NCBI RefSeq assembly: GCF_000172795.2
Contig: NZ_CP020947.1
Coordinates: 1,057,001-1,121,000 of the forward strand
Source: Rhizobium sp. CIAT894
GTDB lineage: Bacteria > Pseudomonadota > Alphaproteobacteria > Rhizobiales > Rhizobiaceae
Length of the DNA: 64,000 nt
Direction: 5' to 3'
Below the pieces are notes generated by a model that had not been told where the DNA came from, made no database searches, and was given only the letters and a program-made list of their open reading frames with translations. This document shows positions 33,753 through 42,489 of the stretch, in pieces. Every line of letters starts with the position of its first letter. Position 1 is the first letter of the stretch. The translations under genes were made by a program, and so were the position numbers.

Positions 33753-34540
33753 GATTTGCCACGGAACTCACCTCTTGCTCCGTCTTCCCAGGGCTTGCCC
33801 CTGGGATCCATGCCCGCTGCTGGTGGAGGCAAGGTGGATTCCAGGCTCAAGGCCTGGAATGACGGAGTTTCGGGGTAACGTCCGCATATCGCTGCCGGCT
33901 CGGAAATCGATCGAAGTTAGCGCTTGATCACCGCCTGGCGGATCACTTAAGACTACCGTAAATCCAAGCTGCGAAATTTGAATCCAGAGGTGATGTCGAC
34001 GGTCAAGTCGGCGCCGCCCTTCGAACGCATGCGCCGTTCGCCAAGGCTTGCGAACCGGTCCGCGTCAGAGCCGCCACCGCAGATTTGCCAGGGAGCTTAC
34101 CCTTTGCTCCGTCTTCCCAGGGCTTGACCCTGGGGTCCATGCCCGCTGCTGGTGGAGGCAAGGTGGATTCCACGCTCAAGGCCTGGAATGACGGAGTTTC
34201 GGGGTAATTTCCGCATATTGCTGCCGGCTCGGAAGTTAGTGCTTGATCACCCCCCGGCGGATCACTTAAGACTACCGTAAATCCAAGCTGCGAAATTTGA
34301 ATCCAGAGGTGATGTCGATCGGCGCCGCCCTTCGAACGCATGCACTGTTTGCCAATGCTTGCGAACAGGGGCTTGCGAACACGGGCTTGCGGACGGTCAG
34401 CGTCCGAGCTGCCATCTCAGATTTGCCATAGCGCTCACCCCTTGCTCCGTCTTCCCAGGGCTTGACCCTGGGATCCATGCCCGCTGCTGGTGGAGGCCAA
34501 GGTGGATCCTCGGGTCAAGCCCGAGGAGGACGGAGCAAGA
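33753..34540 (+). repeat. Tandem direct repeat of about 330 bp, 2.4 copies, with RIME palindromes
   Basis: Units start with gatttgcca at 33753, 34082 and 34420 (periods of about 329 and 338 bp). Each has paired palindromes (33778-33809/33836-33867, 34109-34140/34166-34197, 34446-34477/34503-34534). The first two also share gatcacttaagactaccgta and a following stretch. The array ends just ahead of the first late phage gene. The 33635-34621 interval holds no gene. Confidence 0.85.
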
Positions 34541-34621
34541 GTTGAGCGCTGTGGCAAATCTACTGAAGCAGCATCGTGCGGCCGCATCGGCAGCGCATCC
34601 ACCATCACAAGGAGAACTGCA

Positions 34622-34858
34622 ATGGACCCTTCGATTGCTCCGGCCTCGCGGGCCGCCGTTGTGACGCCGAATGACAGTGCCATTGTCGGGGCGCGCGCGC
34701 TCTATATCGGCACGGCGGGCGATGTGGCGATTGCGCTGCGGCGCGACGTGGATCCGGTCGTCTTCAAGAGCGTGCCGGCCGGGACGATCCTGCCGGTGCA
34801 TGCGGCGATCGTGGCGCTGACCGGGACCACGGCCTCCAACATCATCGCGCTGTTCTGA
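34622..34858 (+). CDS. Small phage protein, first gene of the late operon
   Basis: This 78-residue, beta-rich protein (GARALYIGTAGDVAIALRRD, then VVFKSVPAGTILPVHAAIVA) resembles small phage proteins that precede terminase genes. They may be capsid or spike accessory proteins, and function is not known. An aaggag ribosome site precedes the ATG. It starts a run of closely spaced rightward genes (19 bp to terminase small subunit). Confidence 0.65.
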   Translation: MDPSIAPASRAAVVTPNDSAIVGARALYIGTAGDVAIALRRDVDPVVFKSVPAGTILPVHAAIVALTGTTASNIIALF

Positions 34859-34876
34859 GCTTCAGACGCAATCTCC

Positions 34877-35347
34877 ATGGGCAGACCGACCAAGTTCACC
34901 CAGGCGCTGGCGGAAAAGATCTGCGAGCGGATCGCTGACCGGGAAAGCCTGCGGACGATCTGTCGGGATGAGGATATGCCGGCGAAATCGACGGTGCTCT
35001 CCTGGCTTGCCGATGAAAGCAAGGCGGCCTTTCGGGCGCGTTATGCGCTGGCCCGCGAGATCCTCGCCGACGGTTTCGTCGACGAGCTGGTCGAGATTGC
35101 CGACGACCGCAGCAATGACTGGATCGAAAAGAAGAATGCTAGCGGCGAAACCACCGGCTGGCAGGAGAACGGCGAGGCGATCAGGCGCTCGCAGCTGCGC
35201 ATCGCCACGCGGCAATGGGTCGCCGAGAAGCTGAGGCCGAAGAAATACGGCGCCAAGGCCGAGCCCGAACAGGGCGTCACCGGCGAAGTCTCGCAATTGC
35301 TGGAAGATATCAATGGCAAAACCCGCGGACTTCCAAACGGCGGTTGA
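34877..35347 (+). CDS. Terminase small subunit
   Basis: This 156-residue protein has an N-terminal helix-turn-helix for packaging-site recognition (FTQALAEKICERIADRESLR, then TICRDEDMPAKSTVLSWLA). A central helical region and a basic C-terminal part (QWVAEKLRPKKYGAKAE) follow. It overlaps the large-subunit gene by 35 bp. It marks phage DNA for packaging and regulates the motor. Confidence 0.88.
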   Translation: MGRPTKFTQALAEKICERIADRESLRTICRDEDMPAKSTVLSWLADESKAAFRARYALAREILADGFVDELVEIADDRSNDWIEKKNASGETTGWQENGEAIRRSQLRIATRQWVAEKLRPKKYGAKAEPEQGVTGEVSQLLEDINGKTRGLPNGG

Positions 35348-36884
35348 CCAGTTTTCCGACTGGCGCTGGCGGCTGAACAATCTCTACTGGATCACCGACA
35401 AATCAGGCCGGCGCGTCAGGTTCGAAATGAACGTGATGCAGACGACCTTCTTCGAGCAGATGCATTATCTGAACGTGCTTTTGAAGGCCCGCCAGCTCGG
35501 TCTCACCACCTTCATCCAGATCTTCATGCTCGATGCCTGCGTCTTCAACCGGGATATCAGGGCGGGCACCATCGCCCATACGCTCGGCGACGTGCAGACG
35601 ATCTTTCGGGACAAGATCAAATACCCCTATGACAATCTGCCCGAAGGCATTCGCAATGCCGTGCCCGTCGTCAGGACCAACCAGACCGAACTGCTGCTCG
35701 CCAACAATTCGAGCATCCGGGTCGGCACCTCGCTGCGGTCGGGAACGCTGCAATATCTGCATATTTCCGAATATGGAAAGCTCTGCGCCAAATATCCCGA
35801 GAAGGCGAGGGAAGTCCGCACCGGCGCTCTGAATACGGTGCAGGCCGGCCAGCTGGTCTTCGTCGAAAGCACGGCGGAGGGCCAGGAAGGGCATTTCTAT
35901 TCGCTCTGCGAGGACGGCCAGGTCAAGCAGCGCCAGGCGGCGAAGCTGACCGAACTGGACTTCAAGTTTCATTTCTTCCCCTGGTGGAAGGAGCCGCAAT
36001 ATTCGATCGCGGCCGATGGCGTCATCCTCAGCGATGCTTTCGTCAAATATTTCCGCCAGCTCGGCGAACAGGGGATCACGCTGACCGACGGGCAGAAGGC
36101 CTGGTACGTCAAGAAGGCCGAAACCCAGCTCGGCGACATGAAGCGCGAATATCCCTCGACGCCCGCCGAAGCCTTCGAGGCGAGCGTCGAGGGCGCCTAT
36201 TACGCCGATCAGATGGCGGTGGCCGACGCCGAGGAACGCATCGGGGTTTTCCCGCATGTCGATGGTTATCCGGTTCATACCATCTCCGATATCGGCATGG
36301 ACGACACCAACAGCGTCTGGCTGTTCCAGGTGCTGCCCGGCCGGGTGCGGATGATCGGTTATTTCGAGCATACCGGCACCGGCATGGACGGCATGCTCGA
36401 TGAGCTGGCACGGCGCAGTACCGAGCACGGCTATGTCTACGGCGTGCACAACATGCCGCATGACATCAAGGTCAGGGAATGGACGCGCGGCGGCATGACC
36501 CGCATCGAGATCATGCTGAGAGAGGTCAGGGCGCGCGGTCTCGGCACGGTGCGCAAGGTCGAGCGCGCCTATGTCCATGACCGCATCAACGGCACGCGGC
36601 GCATTCTGGCAAAGGTCGAGTTCGACCAGGCCGGCTGCATCGAGGGCATCAAGTGCCTGAGGAACTACCGCAAGGACTGGGACGAGGATCTCGGCGTCTT
36701 CCGCGACGAGCCGCTGCACAACTGGGCCTCGCACGGCGCCGACGCTTTCGGCGGCCTGGCGATCATCTTCACCGGCCTGGCGCCGGAACCCTTGAAGCCC
36801 GCACCGAAGGCGCTGGCGACCTTCCAGACGATGACATTCAACGAATTTGCCGATTCCACCCCGAGACAGAGCGAGCGTGTTTGA
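35313..36884 (+). CDS. Terminase large subunit (DNA-packaging motor)
   Basis: This 523-residue protein has an ATPase domain with a Walker A of the terminase type, KARQLGLTT (58-66), and Walker B region LHISEYGKL (149-157). The C-terminal RNase H-like nuclease domain has catalytic aspartates near SDIGMDDT (325-332). It cuts concatemeric DNA and pumps it into the procapsid. The last bases overlap the portal gene start (tgatg). Neighbouring small subunit and portal genes confirm the assignment. Confidence 0.92.
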   Translation: MAKPADFQTAVDQFSDWRWRLNNLYWITDKSGRRVRFEMNVMQTTFFEQMHYLNVLLKARQLGLTTFIQIFMLDACVFNRDIRAGTIAHTLGDVQTIFRDKIKYPYDNLPEGIRNAVPVVRTNQTELLLANNSSIRVGTSLRSGTLQYLHISEYGKLCAKYPEKAREVRTGALNTVQAGQLVFVESTAEGQEGHFYSLCEDGQVKQRQAAKLTELDFKFHFFPWWKEPQYSIAADGVILSDAFVKYFRQLGEQGITLTDGQKAWYVKKAETQLGDMKREYPSTPAEAFEASVEGAYYADQMAVADAEERIGVFPHVDGYPVHTISDIGMDDTNSVWLFQVLPGRVRMIGYFEHTGTGMDGMLDELARRSTEHGYVYGVHNMPHDIKVREWTRGGMTRIEIMLREVRARGLGTVRKVERAYVHDRINGTRRILAKVEFDQAGCIEGIKCLRNYRKDWDEDLGVFRDEPLHNWASHGADAFGGLAIIFTGLAPEPLKPAPKALATFQTMTFNEFADSTPRQSERV

Positions 36885-39019
36885 TGGAAGATGAAGCAAC
36901 GGCTCCAGAGGGCGGAGAACATTGGGATCCGGCAAAGGTCGGCGCCCACTGGCAGCAGGAACTCGAGCGCGCCCAGCGCTATTTCAAGTCCTGGCACGAC
37001 CGCTGCGTCAAGATCGAGAAGATCTATCTCGACCAGCAATCGGACCAGACGAGCGCCGCCAAGCGCCGCTTTCCGATGCTCTGGGCCAATACGTCGGTGA
37101 TGCAGCCGGCCGTCTATGCCCGCGTGCCGCAGCCTGTGGTCGAGCGCCGCTTCAAGGATGCCCAGCCGGTGGCGCGCATCGCCTCGGAACTGGTCGAGCG
37201 CAATCTCGCCTATACCGGCGACGAGGCCGATCTCGATTCCATCATGCGGGCGGTGCGCGACGATTTCCTGCTCTGCGCCCGCGGCACGGTGTGGCTGCGC
37301 TATGAGGCCGATTTCGAGCCGCTCGACATGGGCGTCCAGCCCTCGGACCCGGCGGTAGCCCAAGGTCCTGGCGCAGGCTTGCCCGGAGGCATCGGCGGCG
37401 AGATCGGCGCCATGGGCGGTCCTCAGCCCGAGGTGATCGCCGACGAGCGCGTGTGCATCGATTATGTCCACTGGTCCGATTTCCTGCATTCGCCGGCCCG
37501 CCGCTGGAAGGATGTCACCTGGGTGGCGCGGCGCGTGCCGATGACCGACGAGGAGATGGAGAAGCGCTTCGGCCCCGACGCGATGGCATCGCGGGCGGCG
37601 GAAGGTGCCGCCGGCAAAAAGGGCGAAAGCCAGGCCGAGCGCGCCGAAAACGAGGGCAAGACCCATATCTGGGAGATCTGGTGCAAGAGCGAGAATTATA
37701 CCGTCTGGATCGCCGACGGCGCGCCGGTGGCGCTTGAGGTTTCCGAGCCGCCGCTGGAGCTGACGCATTTCTGGCCGTGCCCGCGCCCGGCCTACGGCAC
37801 GATGTCGACGAGCTCGCTGATCCCGGTTCCCGATTATGTCTATTATCAGCAGCAGTGCGACGAGATCGATCTCTTGACCAAGCGCATCAACAAGCTGACC
37901 GATCAGCTCCGGCTGAAGATCTTCTATCCCTCCGGCGACGGCGCGATCTCGCCGGCGATCGAGAAAGCGATGCGGCCTGAGAACGACATGGTCATGGTGC
38001 CGATCCCGGAATGGGCGGCGTTCACCGACAAGGGCGGCTCGAAGGCGATCGTGACGCTGCCGATCGATGAGGTGCAGAAGGTGATCGTCGCCTGCATGGC
38101 GGCGCGCAAGCAGCTGATCGAGGATGTCTACCAGATCACCGGCATATCCGACATCGTGCGCGGCGACACGCAGGCGTCGGAGACGGCGACGGCGCAGCGC
38201 ATCAAGAGCCAATGGGGTTCGATCCGCATCCGCGACCGCCAGGCGGAGCTCGCCCGCTTTGCCCGCGACATCATCCGCCTTGCCGGCGAAATCATCTGCG
38301 ACCAGTTCCAGCCGGAAACGCTGATGCTGGTGAGCGGCATCAAGCTTCCCACCATGGCCGAGAAACAGCTGGTGCAAATGCAGATGCAGCAGATGCAGAT
38401 GGCGGCGCAGCAGGCGGCCATGCGGGCGCAGCAGACCGGTCAGCCGGCCCAGTCGTCCCCAGGAATGGCGCCGCCCGAAATGCCGCCGCAGCTGCAGCAG
38501 ATGATGGGGCAGCCGACGATCGACGAGGTGGTGCAGCTCCTGCGCAATGACAGCATTCGCGGCTTCCAGATCGAAATCGAAACGGATTCGACCATCGAGC
38601 CCGACGAGGACGCCGAAAAGCAGCGCCGCATGGAATTCGTCCAGATGGTCGGCGGCTTCATGCAGCAGGCCGGCGCCATGGCGCAGCAGAGCCCGATGCT
38701 GGTGCCCGTCATGGTCGAGACGCTGCTCTTTGCCGCCCGCGGCTTCCGGGCCGGCCGTCAGCTGGAAAGCACGCTGGAGCAGGTGGGCGCTCAGCTCTCG
38801 CAGGCCGCCAGCGCCCCGAAACCGGAGCCGCAGCCTGCGCCCGGCGAGATGATCAAGCTGAAGACCGCTCAGGTGAAGGCCGGCGCCGAACAGCGCAAGG
38901 CCGAGCTTGGCGTGGCGCAAGCCGAGATCGAGCACCGCGCCACGGTGGAAAAGGCGCGCGGCGAGATGGCGGCGCAGGCGATCGATCAGATGCGCTCTGC
39001 GCAATCCCTCTACCAATAA
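36884..39019 (+). CDS. Portal protein (P22-like)
   Basis: This 711-residue protein is close in length to P22 gp1. It shows the portal N-terminal part (YFKSWHDRCVKIEKIYLDQQ), the wing/stem region (YYQQQCDEIDLLTKRINKLT, then DQLRLKIFYP), and a long Gln/Met-rich helical C-terminal barrel (about 480-600, repeated QMQ). The ATG overlaps the terminase stop. Twelve copies should form the DNA channel at one capsid vertex. Confidence 0.9.
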   Translation: MEDEATAPEGGEHWDPAKVGAHWQQELERAQRYFKSWHDRCVKIEKIYLDQQSDQTSAAKRRFPMLWANTSVMQPAVYARVPQPVVERRFKDAQPVARIASELVERNLAYTGDEADLDSIMRAVRDDFLLCARGTVWLRYEADFEPLDMGVQPSDPAVAQGPGAGLPGGIGGEIGAMGGPQPEVIADERVCIDYVHWSDFLHSPARRWKDVTWVARRVPMTDEEMEKRFGPDAMASRAAEGAAGKKGESQAERAENEGKTHIWEIWCKSENYTVWIADGAPVALEVSEPPLELTHFWPCPRPAYGTMSTSSLIPVPDYVYYQQQCDEIDLLTKRINKLTDQLRLKIFYPSGDGAISPAIEKAMRPENDMVMVPIPEWAAFTDKGGSKAIVTLPIDEVQKVIVACMAARKQLIEDVYQITGISDIVRGDTQASETATAQRIKSQWGSIRIRDRQAELARFARDIIRLAGEIICDQFQPETLMLVSGIKLPTMAEKQLVQMQMQQMQMAAQQAAMRAQQTGQPAQSSPGMAPPEMPPQLQQMMGQPTIDEVVQLLRNDSIRGFQIEIETDSTIEPDEDAEKQRRMEFVQMVGGFMQQAGAMAQQSPMLVPVMVETLLFAARGFRAGRQLESTLEQVGAQLSQAASAPKPEPQPAPGEMIKLKTAQVKAGAEQRKAELGVAQAEIEHRATVEKARGEMAAQAIDQMRSAQSLYQ

Positions 39020-39036
39020 GCAGCGGGGAGCAAAAC

Positions 39037-39348
39037 ATGAGAGAACGCTATTGCCGCGTCTGCGGCGGCTGGCACGCACTCGACCAATGGCCGCACAGTT
39101 GCATGCCGGCGCGAAATGCGGCGCAGTCCGATCTGCCGGCACCGCATTTCGTCAGCGACAGCATCGATATCCGGTCGATGCATGACGGCCGGCACTACAC
39201 CTCGAAAGCCAAGTTGCGTTCCGAGTACCGCGCGGCCGGCGTGGAAGAAATCGGCAATGAGAAACCCCGGCCGATCGAAAAACCGACGACGGATCGCAAC
39301 GAGATCCGCAAGGAGCTGCGGCGGGTCTACGCCGAATACAACGCCTGA
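39037..39348 (+). CDS. Small phage protein with zinc-finger-like N terminus
   Basis: This 103-residue protein begins MRERYCRVCGGWHALDQWPH, where CxxC and later His/Cys (PHSC) may bind zinc. A charged C-terminal helix follows (RNEIRKELRRVYAEYNA). A gggga ribosome site is present. Similar proteins lie between portal and scaffold genes in related phages. Function unknown. Confidence 0.7.
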   Translation: MRERYCRVCGGWHALDQWPHSCMPARNAAQSDLPAPHFVSDSIDIRSMHDGRHYTSKAKLRSEYRAAGVEEIGNEKPRPIEKPTTDRNEIRKELRRVYAEYNA

Positions 39349-39350
39349 CG

Positions 39351-39400
39351 CATGTTGCCCGGAAGTGTGCAGCGGTTCCGGGATTACGACATGCACAAAG
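39351..39400. repeat. Dispersed chromosomal repeat inside the phage late operon
   Basis: This is an inverted copy of the unit at 20614-20661 (core gtgtgcagcggttccgggat). It lies between two phage morphogenesis genes, so a host repeat has inserted or been copied into the prophage. Confidence 0.8.
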
Positions 39401-39440
39401 GCTTAACCGGGCATCAATCCCCGACATAGGAAATTTCCCA

Positions 39441-40457
39441 ATGGATATGGAAGACCTCAACGAGGCCGGCAACGGCAGCGAAGATTTCGGTGCGTTCGAC
39501 GACAAGCCCGTCAGCATCCGCGACAGCCTGAAGGCGGCGATCGATACCGTCGAAGGCACTGGACCGGGCGATATATCAGGCCAGTCACGCGACGGCGAAA
39601 ATGGCCGCTTCCTGGCCAAGGGCCAGGAGCAAGCCGGCGCCCAGCAGATGCTGCAGGCTGAGAGTCGCGGGCAGGGCGCCGAACAGTCTGCCGCCGGCAG
39701 CAGCCGGGTGCCGCCCGGCTGGTCGGCGGAAGCCAAGGCGCAGTTCACCAGCCTTCCCGGCGAAGTGCAGGCGGCGATCGCCAAGCGCGAACAGGAGGTC
39801 GATAACGGCTTCCGCGTGCTGCAGGATTACAGGGGCCTCGAGGAGTTCACGCCGCTGATCCGCCAGGCCGGCATGACCCATGCCGATGTCATGCGCCGGG
39901 CGATCGACTGGGAAAAGGCGCTGATCCGCGATCCCGTCAACACCGTTCTTCACGTCGCCAAGGTGGCCGGGGTCAATCTTCACGCCCTCGTCAACGGTCA
40001 GACGGGGGAGGCCCTGCAGCGCAATGCGCAGCAGGTACAGCCACAGCCTCGATCCATCAATGTCGAGGCCACGGTCGAACATGTTCTGCGGAAAAGGGAC
40101 ACCGAAACTCAAGTCGATGCCTTCCTTTCCGACCCGGCAAACGCGCATGCCGAAGATGTGCTTGACGATATGGTCGCCCTTATCAACGCCGGGCGGGCAT
40201 CATCGCTTCAGGACGCCTACGACGCCGCATGCTGGATGCGCCCGGACATTCGCCGCCAGTTGATCAGCCAGACTGCGCAGCCCGTCCGAGACCACCAAGC
40301 CCAGAGGGCCGCAGCGGCAGATCAAGCCCGCCGCGCCTCGCGATCCATCTCTGGTTCTTCCGCACCGGGCCCGACCCGCGATGCGGCAAGGGGCCAGCCC
40401 ACCTCCATCCGCGACTCGCTGCGCGACGCCATGCGTTTTTCGCGCGGCCAAGTCTGA
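39441..40457 (+). CDS. Phage scaffold-like protein
   Basis: This 338-residue protein lies directly before the capsid gene and is rich in Gln, Ala, Arg and charged residues. It has a conserved central helical part (FTSLPGEVQAAIAKREQEVD, then NGFRVLQDYRGLEEFTPLIR) and a basic C terminus. The same short motif SIRDSL(R/K) opens and closes the protein (about 29 and 326). Position, composition and length fit an internal scaffold that guides capsid assembly. No protease is encoded beside it. Confidence 0.75.
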   Translation: MDMEDLNEAGNGSEDFGAFDDKPVSIRDSLKAAIDTVEGTGPGDISGQSRDGENGRFLAKGQEQAGAQQMLQAESRGQGAEQSAAGSSRVPPGWSAEAKAQFTSLPGEVQAAIAKREQEVDNGFRVLQDYRGLEEFTPLIRQAGMTHADVMRRAIDWEKALIRDPVNTVLHVAKVAGVNLHALVNGQTGEALQRNAQQVQPQPRSINVEATVEHVLRKRDTETQVDAFLSDPANAHAEDVLDDMVALINAGRASSLQDAYDAACWMRPDIRRQLISQTAQPVRDHQAQRAAAADQARRASRSISGSSAPGPTRDAARGQPTSIRDSLRDAMRFSRGQV

Positions 40458-40498
40458 TCAAAGGCCAATTCTGATCAAAGGCCAAGTCTGATTAAAGG
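40446..40498 (+). repeat. Triplicated 17-bp unit before the capsid gene
   Basis: Three copies of ggccaagtctgatcaaa (second ggccaattct..., third ending gattaaa) cover the scaffold stop codon and the capsid ribosome site. Each unit boundary gives an aaagg sequence; only the last is spaced correctly to the capsid ATG at 40507. Confidence 0.85.
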
Positions 40499-40506
40499 AA
40501 CGATCG

Positions 40507-41481
40507 ATGCCCATCTCGCCCAATCTCTCTGAAATCGTCACCACGACGCTGCGCAACCGCAGCGGCACGGTCGCCGACGACGTGACGAAGAACAACGGTC
40601 TTCTCACCCGTCTGAACAGCCGCGGCCGCAAGAAGCCGATCTCCGGCGGCCGCACCATCGTCCAGGAACTGCAATATCAAGAGAATGGCAGCTTCAAGCG
40701 CTATTCCGGCTACGATATCCTGAACGTCCAGCCCTCCGACGTCATCACCGCCGCCGAATACGATCTCAAGCAGGCCGCGGTCGCCGTCTCCATGTCCGGC
40801 CTCGAACAGCTGCAGAATTCCGGCGAGGATGCGATCCTCGACCTGCTCGAGCAGCGCATCGAGAATGCCGAAACGACGCTGAAGAACAACATCGCGCTCG
40901 ACTGCTATTCCGACGGCACGGCCGATGGCGGCCGGCAGATCGGCGGCCTGCAGCTGCTGATCTCGACCTCGCCGACTTCGGGCACCGTCGGCGGCATTTC
41001 GCGCGCCACCTGGGGTTTCTGGCGCAACCAGAAATTCTCGGCCTCGGCCGATGGTGGTGCGGCCGCCACCAATGCCAACATCCAGAGCTACATGAACCGG
41101 CTCTATATGTCCTGCGTGCGCGGCTCCGACGCCCCCGATCTCGTCGTTGCCGACAACAACTTCTTCCGCCTCTACTGGGAATCGCTGCAGGCGATCCAGC
41201 GCATCACCTCGGCCGACAAGGGCATGGCCGGCTTCCAGTCGCTGCAATATATGGGCGCCGACGTGATCTTCGACGGCGGCTTCGGCGGCGGTGCGCCTCT
41301 GAACCAGATGTTCTTCCTCAACACCAAGTACCTGTTCTACCGCCCGCATCGCGACCGCGACATGGCGCCGATCGGTGACGAGCGCATGAACACCAACCAG
41401 GATGCCTTCGTCCAGCTGATGGGCTTTGCCGGCAACCTCACCATGAACAACGCCTTCCTGCAGGGCGTGCTGTTCGCCTGA
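40507..41481 (+). CDS. Major capsid protein
   Basis: This 324-residue protein has the look of an HK97-fold coat protein of the P22/podovirus-type variety. Visible parts are an N-terminal arm (PNLSEIVTTTLRNRSGTVAD), GGRTIVQELQYQENGSFKRY, a spine-like helix (AILDLLEQRIENAETTLKNN), and a C-terminal part with IGDERMNTNQDAFVQLMGFA. Genes for scaffold before and tail connector after it support the call. Hundreds of copies should form the shell. Confidence 0.85.
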   Translation: MPISPNLSEIVTTTLRNRSGTVADDVTKNNGLLTRLNSRGRKKPISGGRTIVQELQYQENGSFKRYSGYDILNVQPSDVITAAEYDLKQAAVAVSMSGLEQLQNSGEDAILDLLEQRIENAETTLKNNIALDCYSDGTADGGRQIGGLQLLISTSPTSGTVGGISRATWGFWRNQKFSASADGGAAATNANIQSYMNRLYMSCVRGSDAPDLVVADNNFFRLYWESLQAIQRITSADKGMAGFQSLQYMGADVIFDGGFGGGAPLNQMFFLNTKYLFYRPHRDRDMAPIGDERMNTNQDAFVQLMGFAGNLTMNNAFLQGVLFA

Positions 41482-41505
41482 TCGTCCACGAAAGGAACAA
41501 AGCAA

Positions 41506-42291
41506 ATGTCGGTCGCTACAATCCAGTCCGATCGTCTTGGCGCGAACCCGTTCGTCGTCGAAGGCCCGATCGTTTCCGGCTCCGGTATTCCCGGACCGAA
41601 CTTCGCCCTCGGTGCTATCGCCGGCGGCGATCGTGAATCCGAATGGGTCTATTGCCAGCTGGTGCTCGCCTCGCAGACGACCCTTCAGCCCGGCCAGTGG
41701 TTCCAGTGGACCCGGGATTATGTCGCCTCGCTGCTGACGACGGCGGCGGCCGTCGTCGGCCAGCGCTGCGGCGTCTTTTCCGGGGCCGCCCAGCCGCCGA
41801 CGCTGACCGGCGGCCCGGTCGGTGCCGTCACCCTTGCCGCCGGCACCTATTACATCTGGCTGCAGCGCAACGGCCAGGCGCCGTCGCAGGTGGCGACCGC
41901 AACGGCGGCCCTCGTCGTTGCCGAAACCACCGCCACCGCAGGCCAGGCAAGCGCCCCGGCCTCGGCGACGACGACCACCAAGGCGATCGCCAACGTCAAC
42001 TTTGCGGCCGCCAACCAGACGTTCACCGCAACCACCGTCAACGGCTCCAACCTGCTGACCAGCCTTTCCGGCCTCAATGCCGGTTCCGGCCCGTTCATCG
42101 GTGCGGCGGTTGCCGGCACGGGTATATCAGGCGGCACGACGATCTCGGGCATCACCTACAACCCGAACGGCGTCGTCCAGAGCATCACGCTCTCGGCCAA
42201 TGCCACCGCCAACGGCACTGCTATCACCATTACCGCGACCGGCGTGCTGGAGGCGACTTTGATGCGGCCGTTTCTGTCGAAGGTGAACTAA
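41506..42291 (+). CDS. Capsid decoration-like phage protein
   Basis: This 261-residue protein has an N-terminal beta domain (about 1-140). A Thr/Ala-rich linker follows (TTATAGQASAPASATTTTKA), then a second repetitive Gly/Thr-rich beta domain. It lies directly after the capsid gene by 24 bp. Composition and position suggest a head decoration or stabilising protein. No named family is recognised. Confidence 0.65.
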   Translation: MSVATIQSDRLGANPFVVEGPIVSGSGIPGPNFALGAIAGGDRESEWVYCQLVLASQTTLQPGQWFQWTRDYVASLLTTAAAVVGQRCGVFSGAAQPPTLTGGPVGAVTLAAGTYYIWLQRNGQAPSQVATATAALVVAETTATAGQASAPASATTTTKAIANVNFAAANQTFTATTVNGSNLLTSLSGLNAGSGPFIGAAVAGTGISGGTTISGITYNPNGVVQSITLSANATANGTAITITATGVLEATLMRPFLSKVN

Positions 42292-42297
42292 GCAATC

Positions 42298-42319
42298 GGC
42301 GGGCGTTTCGGCGCCCGCC
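42298..42319 (+). terminator. Hairpin after the decoration gene (possible attenuator)
   Basis: An 8-bp stem ggcgggcg/cgcccgcc with a 6-base loop starts 6 bp past the stop. It lacks a strong T tract, so it may be only a partial terminator or an RNA-stabilising stem. Confidence 0.5.
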
Positions 42320-42348
42320 ATGGCTAGTTTCAACGCTGCACACTTCTC

Positions 42349-42433
42349 TTCCGTCATGCTCGGGCTTGTCCCGGGCATCTGCTGCCGGTCGATACGTAGC
42401 AGATCCTCGGCACAAGGCCTGGGATGACGAGAG
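42349..42433. repeat. RIME-type palindromic element within the phage region
   Basis: Inverted halves around ttccgtcatgctcgggcttg and caaggcctgggatgacgag lie 40 bp apart. This is a host-type repeat inserted between two phage genes. Confidence 0.75.
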
Positions 42434-42489
42434 GAGATGTTTCCCCCGCCCATTCCTCATCTCCCCGCCATCAACAGCGAGCAACCATC

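Noticed and set aside
33753-34540. CRISPR array
   Set aside because: Units are about 330 bp with long palindromes and no short regular spacers, and there are no cas genes in the window.
36665-39142. 825-residue reading frame antisense to the portal gene
   Set aside because: High-GC DNA gives long shadow frames; composition is His/Arg/Leu-rich with no ribosome site, and the plus-strand portal gene is well supported.
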